Source: JAEUIG01 sp046349775 (GTDB lineage: Bacteria; Planctomycetota; Planctomycetia; Planctomycetales; Planctomycetaceae). Taken from it: a DNA stretch of 64,000 bases. Shown one piece after another: positions 18,502 to 27,703 of this stretch (positions within the stretch are counted from its first letter, which is position 1; every line of letters starts with the position of its first letter). The notes below the pieces were generated by a model. It was not told the origin of the DNA, did no database searches, and saw only the letters and a list, made by a program, of their open reading frames with translations. The DNA lies in assembly GCA_046349775.1 (NCBI GenBank), contig JAXMBS010000022.1:1-64000 (forward strand), in the 5' to 3' direction. The translations under genes and the position numbers were made by a program.

Positions 18502-19281
18502 TCAGGCCGTCGACGACGGTGATGCTGCGGTGTCGCGATGTGCCCCCTCCATCGAGAAGGCCGGCACGCAGACGGCAACGTAGTCGGCATCGCTGTCCGG
18601 CGGCGTGCAATACTGGATGCGCTCACCGGGCTCGGTAATGATCGCCTGGCCGGCCTTCACGGCGAATGTCTGTCCAGCATGCTTGATGTGGACCACCCCC
18701 GACAGGACCAGCGTGACTTCGAGAAAGTCCGGTTGCTGTGGAGGCTCGAACCAGCCGGGCGGGCACCAGAGCCGCGCGACGCTGAGCCGCGCGTCCTGCG
18801 AATTGACGCGGCCGACGAACTCGTCGATCCGGATCGGCTGGTTGCCCTCTCCGATGATGGTGGTGGGCTGCTCGATCAGCCGCAACGCAGTGCTGCCGGC
18901 GCCCGGCGCCGCGGTAGGAGAGACATCCCGATGTACGGTCGCCGGAGAGAATGCCGGCGCACACACGGCGACGTACTCGGCCCCGTCCGGCAGCGGCGTG
19001 CTGTAACGAACCCAGTTCCCCGGTTCGGTGACGATCGTCTGTCCAGCGCGGACAATTGTCGTGCCGCGACTGTGCTCGACGTGCAATTCGCCGCGCAATA
19101 CATGCGTGACTTCGATGAATTCGGGTGTCTGTCCGGGTTCGTGCCAGCCGCCGGGCGAGCGCATCCTCGCAACGCTGAGCAGAGCGTCCCCCGAATTCAC
19201 CCGGCCGACGAATTCTTCGATCTGCTTCGGCTTGTCGCCTGCGGCGGCGACGATCGTGGGACGCTCAATCCAGCGGGGCAT
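18502..19281 (-). CDS. Bicupin protein built from an internal duplication
   Basis: The start at 19281 has AGGAG upstream; the product has 259 residues. Two cupin domains are arranged in tandem with near-repeated sequence: EEFVGRVNSGDALLSVARM and PEFIEVTHVLRGELHVEH in the first, DEFVGRVNSQDARLSVARL and PDFLEVTLVLSGVVHIKHAG in the second. Both halves also share AGQ-I-TEPG and EYVAVC/DYVAVC endings. Cupins are small beta-barrels that often bind a metal; here the usual His pair of motif 1 is not obvious, so catalytic activity is doubtful. It could be a sensor or binding protein. The fatty acid desaturase gene lies 105 bp upstream on the same strand. Confidence 0.75.
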   Translation of the reverse strand: MPRWIERPTIVAAAGDKPKQIEEFVGRVNSGDALLSVARMRSPGGWHEPGQTPEFIEVTHVLRGELHVEHSRGTTIVRAGQTIVTEPGNWVRYSTPLPDGAEYVAVCAPAFSPATVHRDVSPTAAPGAGSTALRLIEQPTTIIGEGNQPIRIDEFVGRVNSQDARLSVARLWCPPGWFEPPQQPDFLEVTLVLSGVVHIKHAGQTFAVKAGQAIITEPGERIQYCTPPDSDADYVAVCVPAFSMEGAHRDTAASPSSTA

Positions 19282-19386
19282 GTGCGACTCCTGCGGCGTG
19301 TCCGCGGATGATCGCGGCGCGGAACGGGAATTCGCAAGTGTCGAGCAGCACGAATCGCGCCCGCGGGTGCTTCGCAAAGAAAGAGA

Positions 19387-20376
19387 TTACGGCGCCGAAA
19401 GGGGCGTCGGCACGCAGTGGGTGCACTCGTTGACGACCGTCCGATACGTGTGGGTCAGGTGCGCCTGGGTGCGGAACTCATCATGTGCCTGCAGGGCCCG
19501 GTGCAGCGCCGGCAGATTGTAGAACGGCACGCTGGGATACAGATGGTGGTCGAGGTGATAGCCAATGTTCTTGGGGGCGATCAACAGTTTTTCGAGCAGG
19601 TTCGGATATGTCGTCCGCGTCTGCCGCAGCATGTGATCGTATTCGAGTCCGTAGTGTTCGCCGATCGTCCGCAGCCGTAAAGCAACCTTGAGCCACGACA
19701 TCATCGGGACGACCCACAGCAGCAGAAACACGGTCCAGACCTGGAAATACGTGAGCGCGGCGATTAGTCCGCCGAAGAAGAAAATTGCCGCCACGTCAAT
19801 CCAGGAGCGCTTCCGGCCGCCCGGCCCGGCGTAGCGCCCGAAGAACTGCAGTTGCTCGCGCAGGTTCAGCGCCAGAAAGTCGCGGAGCAGGATCTGGAAC
19901 AGCTCCCAACGGGTTTTGGGAAACGCCCAGTCGCGGTTGAGTCGCAGCATCCAGTCAGGATCGGCGTGCGTGTTCGGGGCGCGATGATGCGCGAAGTGCA
20001 GCCGGCGGTACGACCGCATGGAAATCAGGATCGGCCAGCCGGTCAGTAGTTCGCCGAAGAAATCGTTGAGCGTGCGGCGCGGGAGAAACCGAAAATGGGC
20101 CGCCTCGTGCATCAGGATCGCCAGGGCGTGCTGTCGGGCGCCGATCCAGATCACGGCTGGGATGTAAGCGATGGCGCCCGCAATGTGATTCCACCGCCAG
20201 AGGGCCAGCTCAACGGCGATGGCGGCGGTGATCAGCACCCATTCCAGAGCGACGTGGGCCAGGCCGCGCCACGGCTGAAGCGTGGACAAATACCGCAACT
20301 CTGCCGGTGGTAGCGGAGATTGCCAGAGTTCGACCGGCTCGTCGGTATCGACGTCCAGGGCAGGCTGCAGGGGCAT
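19387..20376 (-). CDS. Membrane fatty acid desaturase
   Basis: The 329-residue protein has the three histidine boxes of membrane desaturases: HEAAH at 90-94, HFAHH at 127-131 and HLDHH at 274-278. Hydrophobic segments lie at about 45-85 and in a central block around FFFGGLIAALTYFQVW. These boxes bind a di-iron centre that introduces a double bond into an acyl chain or a related lipid, with electrons from a ferredoxin-type donor. The exact substrate cannot be told; carotenoid or sphingolipid-type desaturases share the same boxes. The frame is intact. Confidence 0.85.
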   Translation of the reverse strand: MPLQPALDVDTDEPVELWQSPLPPAELRYLSTLQPWRGLAHVALEWVLITAAIAVELALWRWNHIAGAIAYIPAVIWIGARQHALAILMHEAAHFRFLPRRTLNDFFGELLTGWPILISMRSYRRLHFAHHRAPNTHADPDWMLRLNRDWAFPKTRWELFQILLRDFLALNLREQLQFFGRYAGPGGRKRSWIDVAAIFFFGGLIAALTYFQVWTVFLLLWVVPMMSWLKVALRLRTIGEHYGLEYDHMLRQTRTTYPNLLEKLLIAPKNIGYHLDHHLYPSVPFYNLPALHRALQAHDEFRTQAHLTHTYRTVVNECTHCVPTPLSAP

Positions 20377-20623
20377 GGCTCAGCAGAGGGTAGAGCGCCG
20401 GCCAGCGGCCGGCGGAAAGTCGTCCGAACGGTACGGAGCGCGAAGTTCCAGTCTTCTCAGGTCGATGCTACTGGGACTTGACGCGGAATTTCAATCGCGC
20501 TGCATCTCAGAGTCCGTACGGAAGTGGAGTCCGGAACTCCACAATGTGCGTTGCCGTCACAACTCGCACAGTTGCCGTACCAAAGCGGTCCAATGTCGCT
20601 CATGACCGCACCCGGAAAACGCA

Positions 20624-20650
20624 GCAAGCCGGCGGATTTCGCCGGCTTGC
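20624..20650 (-). terminator. Hairpin terminator downstream of the cold-shock gene
   Basis: A perfect 11-bp stem (GCAAGCCGGCG at 20624-20634 and CGCCGGCTTGC at 20640-20650) with a 5-nt loop lies about 20 bp past the stop codon of the cold-shock gene. On the minus strand a short pyrimidine/purine mix follows rather than a long T-run. Confidence 0.65.
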
Positions 20651-20672
20651 CTGTGTGATTCACAACCGCTGA

Positions 20673-20870
20673 TTACAGCGGCCGGACATTTTCTGCACGC
20701 GGCCCCTTGGGACCGTGACCGGAGTTGAAGGAGACACGCTGGCCCTCCCGCAAGTCCTCGAAACGAACCCCTTCGAGATTCGACATGTGGAAGAACAGGT
20801 CGGCACCCTGTCCCTGGTCGATGAACCCGAAGCCTTTGTCAGTCAACTTCTTAATTCTGCCCTCTGCCAT
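20673..20870 (-). CDS. Cold-shock domain protein
   Basis: A 65-residue protein with the two RNA-binding motifs of the CspA family: KGFGFID (RNP1) and DLFFHMS (RNP2). It ends GPKGPRAENVRPL, a normal C-terminus. These proteins bind single-stranded RNA and DNA and melt secondary structure. I place the start at ATG 20870, nine bases after AGGA; a TTG three codons upstream is also in frame. The perfect hairpin about 20 bp downstream fits a single-gene transcript. Confidence 0.9.
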   Translation of the reverse strand: MAEGRIKKLTDKGFGFIDQGQGADLFFHMSNLEGVRFEDLREGQRVSFNSGHGPKGPRAENVRPL

Positions 20871-21270
20871 ACCGTTCAATCCTCAAAATGCTGCGACGCC
20901 ACCCGATCCGGGCACTCTCCCACGCGGAAAGCTGCCTCGCAGTGACTCAGTGCCGGTCGCTACCGACAAGGTCCCTCCAGTCGTCTGGGAAATCCGCACG
21001 ATTGCACGGCGGCAACCGGCAGCGGGCGAGGCCACAGAACAACAACGACTCGCCCTGAAGAACAGAACGCACCGACGTCGCCTGAGGCCCACAAACCGAT
21101 GTCTGCGGACAGACACTCAGCAGGAACGGCGACTATGATACGGAATCGCACAAAAAATGCAGCGCCGGAATCCCAAAAATCGGAAAAACCGAAAAACTGC
21201 GGGTTCTCGGGTTGTTGACCTGCGGCTCATGGGCGGAATTCGCCGGTCGCTCATCGCCGAACGCATCCCG
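20871..21270. other. Upstream region of the cold-shock gene
   Basis: No gene was recognised. An A-rich patch lies at about 21150-21200, unusual in this GC-rich window. Read on the minus strand, a TATCAT-like box at about 21133-21140 could start a leader of roughly 260 nt. Long leaders are typical of cold-shock genes, but this is only an inference from position. Confidence 0.3.
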
Positions 21271-21456
21271 TCAGGCAGCCGGTTTGTCCCTGGCCCGATG
21301 GACCACGAGCAGGATCAGATGCCCCTGCGGGACGGGCCGCGCGGCGTGAAGCCGTAGGATCTCCCGGCCCAAGTCGTCGCGGACGTTTCCCTGCGACGGA
21401 GATTCGGCGTCGAACCGGCAGCGTTTGTCGATCCGTTGGAACAACTCCCGGCAGAG
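21271..21456 (-). CDS. Possible small protein downstream of leuB
   Basis: A minus-strand frame that runs out of the leuB 3' end reads DFVLCRELFQRIDKRCRFD and then GREILRLHAARPVPQGHLIL before stopping. It looks more protein-like than its neighbours, but no ATG or GTG is present after the leuB stop. A TTG (in ELFQ) is the only local start, so the beginning is uncertain. Family not recognised. Confidence 0.3.
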   Translation of the reverse strand, partial: LCRELFQRIDKRCRFDAESPSQGNVRDDLGREILRLHAARPVPQGHLILLVVHRARDKPAA

Positions 21457-21463
21457 GACGAAG

Positions 21464-22543
21464 TCAGCCCTGCGCCAGCGCCGCGAGGACCAGCCGGCCC
21501 ATCTCTTTGGTGCCGACGTGGGGCTCCCCTTTCTGCGCCAGGTCGCGGGTCCGATGACCGGCGTCGAGCACTTTTTCCACTGCCCGTTCGATCGCGGCGG
21601 CCTCCGCTTCCAGACGCAGCGAATGCCGCAGCAGCATCGCGCTCGCCAGGATCGTCGCCAGCGGATTGGCGACCCCCTGGCCGGCAATGTCCGGTGCGGA
21701 GCCGTGGATCGGTTCGTACAAACCCGGCCCGGAATCGCCGATGGAGGCCGACGGCAACAGCCCCATCGAACCGGGGAGCATGGCGCCTTCGTCGGTGAGG
21801 ATGTCGCCGAACAGGTTGCCGGTCACGACGACGTCGAACGTCGCCGGCCGCGAGATCAGATGCATGGCCATCGCGTCGACCAGTACGACGTCGTATTGCA
21901 GCTCCGGGAACTCCTGCCGGACAACGCGTTCCGCCACCCGCCGCCACAGCCGCGAGACCTCCAGCACATTCGCTTTATCGACCGATGTCAGCTTCTTGCG
22001 ACGCTGCATCGCGGCCCGAGCCGCGACTCGCACGACCCGCTCGATCTCGTGCGTCGAGTAGATCATCGTGTTAAAGGCCGTCTCGCCGCGCTCGTCGGAC
22101 TTCAGCCCTGATTCGCCGAAATAGATGCCGCCAGTCAGCTCGCGCACGAACAGGATGTCTGTTCCCTCGACGTACTGTCGCTTCAGCGGCGACGAATCGA
22201 GCAGCGCAGCGTGCGGCTTGACGGGCCTGAGATTGGCGAACAGGCCGAGTTCCTTGCGGATCTTGAGCAGGCCGGCCTCAGGGCGGGTCTTGGCCTTGGG
22301 GTCGTCCCATTTTGGTCCGCCGACGGCGCCGAGCAGCACCGCGCTGGATTTGCGGCACGCGTCGAGCGTGGCCGGCGGCAGCGGATCGCCGAACTGGTCG
22401 ATCGCGCAGCCCCCCATCGGGTATTCGGGCAGTTGAAACCGATGCCGAAAGAGTTCGGCCGTCCGCTGCAGGACAAGTTTGGCCTCCGCCACCACTTCGG
22501 GGCCGATGCCGTCGCCGGGAAGAAGTACGATCGTCGCGTCCAC
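21464..22543 (-). CDS. leuB: 3-isopropylmalate dehydrogenase
   Basis: The GTG at 22543 with AAGGA upstream gives 359 residues, the normal length. Family blocks are clear: VLLPGDGIGPEVV at the start, VLLGAVGGPKWDD, FVRELTGGIYFGE, LTSVDKANVLEVSRLWR with the catalytic Lys, VDAMAMHLI, the NAD-binding segment NLFGDILTDEGAML, and LYEPIHGSAPDIAG. The enzyme oxidatively decarboxylates 3-isopropylmalate in leucine biosynthesis in the cytoplasm. An in-frame extension of over 100 codons upstream has no family sequence and is rejected. No other leu gene is nearby, so leuB stands alone here. Confidence 0.95.
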   Translation of the reverse strand: MDATIVLLPGDGIGPEVVAEAKLVLQRTAELFRHRFQLPEYPMGGCAIDQFGDPLPPATLDACRKSSAVLLGAVGGPKWDDPKAKTRPEAGLLKIRKELGLFANLRPVKPHAALLDSSPLKRQYVEGTDILFVRELTGGIYFGESGLKSDERGETAFNTMIYSTHEIERVVRVAARAAMQRRKKLTSVDKANVLEVSRLWRRVAERVVRQEFPELQYDVVLVDAMAMHLISRPATFDVVVTGNLFGDILTDEGAMLPGSMGLLPSASIGDSGPGLYEPIHGSAPDIAGQGVANPLATILASAMLLRHSLRLEAEAAAIERAVEKVLDAGHRTRDLAQKGEPHVGTKEMGRLVLAALAQG

Positions 22544-22787
22544 GGGGGAAGTCCTTGCTGAGCGGGGGAAACGGGCCAATTTAGCGGACCAAGGGTCAGT
22601 GTGGCAAAGGGGCCGTGCGACAAAGGAGGTGTGAAAAGTTCGAACAGTGCGAAAAGTGGGAAGAGTCGAGTCGCGCGACGGCAATGGTCGTGGCGAAGGA
22701 ATGGGGTGTTCGAGTGCGGATGAAGCCGGAGGGCGGAGTAAACCGATACGCCCCGCAGGGGAGGGGTGCGCGCCCGGAGGTTGGCCG

Positions 22788-23033
22788 ATGTGGCGGGCAA
22801 CATTTTTTGCGATCGGCATTTGTGCCGTGCTGATCGGCCTGCTGTTGTTCCAGGTCGACCAGGTGGTGCTGATGCGCACTTCGTCCGGCGATGGCCTGGG
22901 AGATTGGCTCGCCGCCTGGCGGGGTAACGACTCCGCGACCGTCGATCCGCCGGACTGGCTCCCCTATTCGCTGGCCAGCACGGGGCTGGTCACGCTGCTG
23001 TATGCGCTGGCGCTTCCCAAGCGCGGGACGTAG
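22788..23033 (+). CDS. Small membrane protein
   Basis: ATG 22788 has an excellent ribosome site (GGAGG). The 81-residue product has two hydrophobic segments, TFFAIGICAVLIGLLLF near the N-terminus and YSLASTGLVTLLYALAL near the C-terminus, with a polar loop between. This predicts a two-pass inner-membrane protein. The family is not recognised. Its stop codon lies at the edge of a palindromic repeat. Confidence 0.6.
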   Translation: MWRATFFAIGICAVLIGLLLFQVDQVVLMRTSSGDGLGDWLAAWRGNDSATVDPPDWLPYSLASTGLVTLLYALALPKRGT

Positions 23034-23122
23034 GTCAGGCTCCCGCCTGACATAATGCGCGTTGATTTCGAGGTCGGCGGCGTACGCTGGAAACGCATTC
23101 TGTCATGCGAAGCATGACCTAC
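23030..23122. repeat. Palindromic repeat element 1
   Basis: The ends GTAGGTCAGGCTCCCGCC (from 23030) and the reverse complement ending GCATGACCTAC (to 23122) form an inverted repeat with a few mismatches. Inside are further short inverted pieces (AATGCG near 23053 with CGCATT near 23093). Each end is itself a small hairpin (GTCAGGC/GCCTGAC; GTCATGC/GCATGAC). This looks like a dispersed REP- or MITE-type element, and I believe similar GTAGGTCAGGC units occur widely in planctomycete genomes. Confidence 0.6.
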
Positions 23123-23140
23123 TGGTCTGCCCATCGCTTA

Positions 23141-23239
23141 TTGTCAGGTGCACTTACTAGCCCGTAGCGCTAGCAAGGGCGTCCTGCGAGAGGACAGTCG
23201 CCCTCGCTAGCGCGTCGGGCTAGTGAACCTGCCTGACAA
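23141..23239. repeat. Palindromic repeat element 2
   Basis: Two arms of 41 nt (23141-23181 and 23199-23239) are imperfect reverse complements, with about nine mismatches and a 17-nt loop. The core CTAGCCCGTAGCGCTAGC pairs with GCTAGCGCGTCGGGCTAG. It could fold as a long hairpin at the RNA level and lies at the 3' side of the SMP-30 gene. It is probably a mobile palindromic element without its own gene. Confidence 0.6.
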
Positions 23240-23257
23240 GTCGAGATAGACGAACCA

Positions 23258-25890
23258 CTACCTCTCACGCCAGCGTTGCCATTCCAGGCCGGCGCGGTCG
23301 ACGCGGAACTGGACGAGTCGACCATAGTCGACTTCCGTCACGTAGGCCGTGCAGCCGTCGGGGCCACCGAAGCAGATATTGCTGGGCCGCGTGCCGAGGA
23401 CGTGGACCTCGTTGAGGATCTCTCCCTGTGGTGAAAGCTTGACGACTGTCCCCTTGCGATGCCGCGTGAGGTAGAGGTTGCCGTCCACGTCGCAGCGCAT
23501 GCCGTCCATGCCGAAGTCGGGGAACTCGTAGATCTGCCGCTTGTCGCCGAGGTTGCCGCGCTCGTCGATCGTGTATCCGTAGACGCGTCGCTCGTTGGAT
23601 TCGGTGACCCACAGCGTCTTATTGTCCGGGCTGACTTCGATGCCGTTTGTTGTGCCGAGGTTGGGCGCCGCAAGCGTCACAGTCCCATCGGTGTCGATCC
23701 GCCAGAGCTGGCCGGTCCCTTTGCCCCAGGCCGGATCGCTGGCGTAGAGCACGCCCGTCGAGGTGATGGCGATGTCATTGGGCTGGTTCATGTCGTCGTG
23801 ATGGGCGAAGACTTTGAGGTCTGAGCCATCGGGTCCGCACGTGAAGATGTTGTGGTTGACGTAATCGGCGATGAACATGCGGCCGTCGCGGCTGAAGCGA
23901 ATGCCGTTGCCGACGCTGTTGCCGGGGAGCGACACGAAGATGGACGACTCGCCAGTGGGGGTGGTGCGGCCAATTGTCCCCTGGCGGTAGATGTTGACAG
24001 CGTAGACGTTGCCGAGGGCGTCGCAGGCAGGTCCTTCGATGCCGGGCGTGAACTCGCTGATTTGCGTCGTGGGCGTGGCGACGAATAATGCTTCCGGGCC
24101 GATTTGCTCGCATGCGAGCAGGTCCAGTTCTGCCGGTTGGAAGCGGAGGCTCACGACGTAGGGGGATTCGCCGGCCGTCCAGTGGCCGTACGTCGTGGTG
24201 ACCACGGTCCCGTCAGGCAGGACTTCGACGGGAGGATAGGCACAGTCGGCGCCCTTGTGATTGTCCATGAGGCGGATGCGGTACTGTCCTTCGCTGCCGC
24301 GGACGATGTCGTCATAGGTACCGAGCCAGCCGACCCAGTCACCGCGCGTCGGGCTGACATGCGTGGTGTCGCGGAACGACATGAACAGCCGACCGTCGCG
24401 GGTGTATGCCGCGGTGTGACGGTCATGATTGACGCGCTGGCAGTTGGCGTGGCTCGGTCAGGTGTTGCCCTCGTCGTCGGAGAAGATGACGAACGAGTTC
24501 TGCTTGCGGCAGGTTTTCTCGCGGGAGGACTGCAATCTGCTTGCCATCGGGGAGCGGATGGCCCCGGCTCGCAGAGGTGGACGTCGGCGCGATGGGCGAT
24601 CGCTTCCGGCTGGCTCCACGTCCGCCGTCGATTGAGACGGACTTGTAAACGACGAACTTTTTGTCGTCCTTGCCGTTGGCGAAGCGACCGTCGTCATGGA
24701 ACAGCGCCATGTAGTGCCCGGGGCGCGGTCTGGAGATCAATGACGCTCGCCATCGCGACGATGCCGCCCCAGTCGCCGACTGGCTCCAGTTCGGACCATG
24801 TCGCGCCGTCGTCGTTACTGACGGCCTTGCGGATCGGGTAAAGCCCGCTGAACATGATGATGCGTTTCGTTGCCGTCCGGGCCGATGACGCGGTGCAGCG
24901 TGGGGACTTCTTTCGATGTCTCCCAGGTCGGCGGCGTCGGCAGGCGGCTCGCTCCATGTGAGTCCGCCGTCGGTGCTGCGTAGACGATGCCGCCTTGCCG
25001 TGTCCTTCGGATAGACGCACAACATTGTGCGGCCGTCTTCGAGCAGGACGGTCGTCGGGTGGCCGAGGTATTGCCCCGGCTCGCGGTCAACGACGACTTG
25101 GCGCTAATCTGTTTCGACAGGTCGACCAGCGGAATCGAGTAGCCTCGCGGCGCTGGCGGTCGATGCGCGGCTTCAAGGATTGTTGCGATGGTGTCGGCGA
25201 TCCAGCCAGCGATCAGCTCGTGAAACGCGGTCATTGGGATGCACGTCATCGACGAGGAAATCCTCGATCTTGCCGTTCTTGCCTTCGTCGGTGAGCTTCT
25301 GCCAAACGTCGATCAGCGGGACGCCGGTTGCAACGGCCAGTTCTCCAGGTTGCCTCGGCGTATTTCGTCGTCGGGGCGACGCGGCCAGTCGGCCATCGTC
25401 GAGTGCGGCGGGTTGAGCGTCATCAGGATCGGCGGTGTGCCGTCGCTCTGCAGTGTGCGGAGGAAGTAAGTGGAGTTCGCCTTGAACGCGGCGAGCGGAA
25501 TCATTGGCGCGCATCAGCCCAAGGCTGTCGGAGAGGACCCGGGAGTCGACCAGCCGAACTGGATGACGACGACGTCCGGATGCGGATTGCGAACGTCGGA
25601 CTGGAAGCGGTCGAGGGCGTGTCGCTTGGGATCACGTCGGCGTGTCGCTGGCACGGCCGGTATGGCTACCGCCGATACCGGCGTTAATTACCTCGGCCTG
25701 GCCTTTGGCCTTGAGCAACTCCGGCAGCCGCATGGCGAGGATAGACCTGCTGAATGTTGTTGCGCGGGGCGGTCGTGGAGTCGCCGAAGGCGACGACCTT
25801 GATGGGCCGCGGATCGGCAGCGAGCGACGCGCTTGCGGCAAACAAGACCCCCAGCAGCAACACGGACAATCGCAATTTGCGGCAAGCCAT
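23258..25890 (-). pseudogene. SGNH hydrolase - sialidase - SMP-30 multidomain protein, frameshifted N-terminal two thirds
   Basis: The start at 25890 (GGAG upstream) opens a signal peptide and an SGNH motif (VVAFGDSTT). Across several frame changes follow INAGIGGSHTGR, DDVHPND (the late Asp-His block of SGNH enzymes), then a BNR sialidase with Asp-box motifs (STDGGLTW, SNDDGATW, SDDEGNTW) and the typical DCAYPPVEVLPDGT end. From about 24382 the frame is clean and passes straight into an SMP-30/gluconolactonase propeller with likely metal ligands in EGPACD, GNGI, QPND and DGMRCD. The sialidase end and the SMP-30 domain are in one unbroken frame, so that fusion is direct. One C missing at 24459 explains one break. 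Likely secreted, acting on glycans or esters. Confidence 0.7.
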
Positions 25891-26034
25891 TGACCACTCC
25901 AGGACCAAGCGGATGAACAGGTCGTGAAATGGCAGGATGCCGCGGAGGTCGGCCCGATGTCAAACGTGCCGTCGCCCGCGATTCTGCAGCCGACGCTCGC
26001 CAGCGTAGAGTTTCGGACAGGCGCCGCAATCCGC

Positions 26035-27423
26035 TCAGGCAAAAGTGACGAGCGGTTCAGCCGTGCTTTCCCCGGCGGAGAATCGCGTGAGCTGCTCCAG
26101 ATGCGGCTGAATCCTGTGGCGTACATCAAGGAGCTGCCGGACGCTGCCGCAGGCGCTCGCGACCTCACTGGCCAAGACATCGCATTTGGTGCTGGTTTCA
26201 ACGATTTTCTGGCGGACCTCCTGGAACAGGTGCGCCACCGATTCCGCGGCGTGCGACACGACCGATTCCTTCGAGCCGGCGAATTGCACGAACCGCAGGA
26301 TCCGGTTGTTACGCTCGAGCTGCACGATTTGAGATCGCAACGAATGCAGTTCCCGCTCCGCCTGTTCGACGTGCTCAAATGCCTGCCGAGTGCGGGACGT
26401 CATGGCGTCGAACAGCGTCTTCAAGCGGGAATGCAACTGCCCATTGTCCTCGTGCGAACCGGCCTCAAGCGTCTCTGCGACGAATTGCAGTGAAATCTCA
26501 CTCTGCAGCTTGGTGGCGGCCAGGTCGAACACCAGCCGATCCAGAATTCCGACGACGGATCGCATGCGTTCGGACAGCACGCCGGTCGCTTCGCTGCTGC
26601 TGTCGGAAACCGAGCCCAGCGACTCCGAGACCGCCTGCAGAGTGGCCCCCTGTCTGCCGAGCTGACTGGCGGCGATCGTGGCGTTCATCGAGAGCATACG
26701 AATCGAGTGGGCCTGTTGCAGGACTATGGCCGAGGTGTCGAGCAATGCCATGCTCGTGCTGCGAAATTGCCCAATGCGTTCGTACGCTTTACGGAATTCC
26801 TTATCCAGGGCGCGGCACTCCGACTGGACAATCGTCAGCAGAGCGTCGGATGGCCCCATGACAATCCGGGAATTGCTGGCACCGATCGACAGGTCGCGGG
26901 CTTCCAATTCCTGCGTGAGGGCCTGCATCATGAAGTCTTCGTAGGACCGGAACCCCAATTCGGCGAGCCGTTTGAACAGTTCGGCGCCCGACGCGTCCAT
27001 CGCGGCGCGTCGTCGCTTTGGTTCGACTTCGATGCTCTGCTCGATGCGCAGGAGATCGGCATACAGTCCCTGTGCCGCGCGCCACAGCGGGGTCGTCGGC
27101 TTGAGACGGACAGACAGGTAGCCGCCGCGGCAGGGCATGGCCACGGCCAGCACCCAGTAGTAGCGCTTGTCCTTCGCGCGGTTCTTGACGTAGGCCGCGA
27201 TGGTCTGGCCGGCCTTGATCGTCTTCCATAGCAGGTCGAATACGACGCGCGGCATGTCCGGATGCCGGATGATGCTGTGAGGCGCGCCGATCAACTCCTC
27301 GCGGGAGTACCCGGAGATCTCGGCAAACAACCGATTGCCGTCGAGGATCACGCCACGCTCGTCGGTCGTCGAGAAGAACAGCTCTTCGATCGGGAACTCG
27401 CGTTCGAGGTCGATGGAGTCCAT
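26035..27423 (-). CDS. Soluble PAS / divergent MCP-like signalling protein
   Basis: The 462-residue protein starts with an Aer-type PAS domain (FSTTDERGVILDGN, then IIRHPDMPRVVFDLLW and KNRAKDKRYYWV). The rest is helical. A segment SMNATIAASQLGRQGATLQAVSESLG matches the tip region of methyl-accepting proteins (the usual NAxIEAAxAGExGxGFAVVAxEVR pattern) but is divergent. No membrane segment is present, so it is cytoplasmic. PAS domains of this type sense redox state or oxygen through FAD; the ligand here is unknown. Whether it still contacts CheA/CheW is unclear because the hairpin-tip residues differ. Confidence 0.75.
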   Translation of the reverse strand: MDSIDLEREFPIEELFFSTTDERGVILDGNRLFAEISGYSREELIGAPHSIIRHPDMPRVVFDLLWKTIKAGQTIAAYVKNRAKDKRYYWVLAVAMPCRGGYLSVRLKPTTPLWRAAQGLYADLLRIEQSIEVEPKRRRAAMDASGAELFKRLAELGFRSYEDFMMQALTQELEARDLSIGASNSRIVMGPSDALLTIVQSECRALDKEFRKAYERIGQFRSTSMALLDTSAIVLQQAHSIRMLSMNATIAASQLGRQGATLQAVSESLGSVSDSSSEATGVLSERMRSVVGILDRLVFDLAATKLQSEISLQFVAETLEAGSHEDNGQLHSRLKTLFDAMTSRTRQAFEHVEQAERELHSLRSQIVQLERNNRILRFVQFAGSKESVVSHAAESVAHLFQEVRQKIVETSTKCDVLASEVASACGSVRQLLDVRHRIQPHLEQLTRFSAGESTAEPLVTFA

Positions 27424-27703
27424 GAATCGTCTCTCAACACGTCAACGAATCGGTGGCCTGCGCAGCGTGTTGCGGAGACGGCCGTCCATTGACCATCGGC
27501 GCAGGCGTTGTCGGCTGTTGAAGCGAGTTGCGCGTTCTGGCGCATCATCCGCCGCCGACTATGGAAGTCAGCATCGTCGAACACAACGTGCCGACTTTGA
27601 CGAGCACGAAGAGGCGTCACACCTGTGTGCACGCTTTGCACACATTCAGCGGGGCATCCGTGTGCACTCCGCACGTGCGGCGAGAATCGCCGCCGTTCCG
27701 CCT

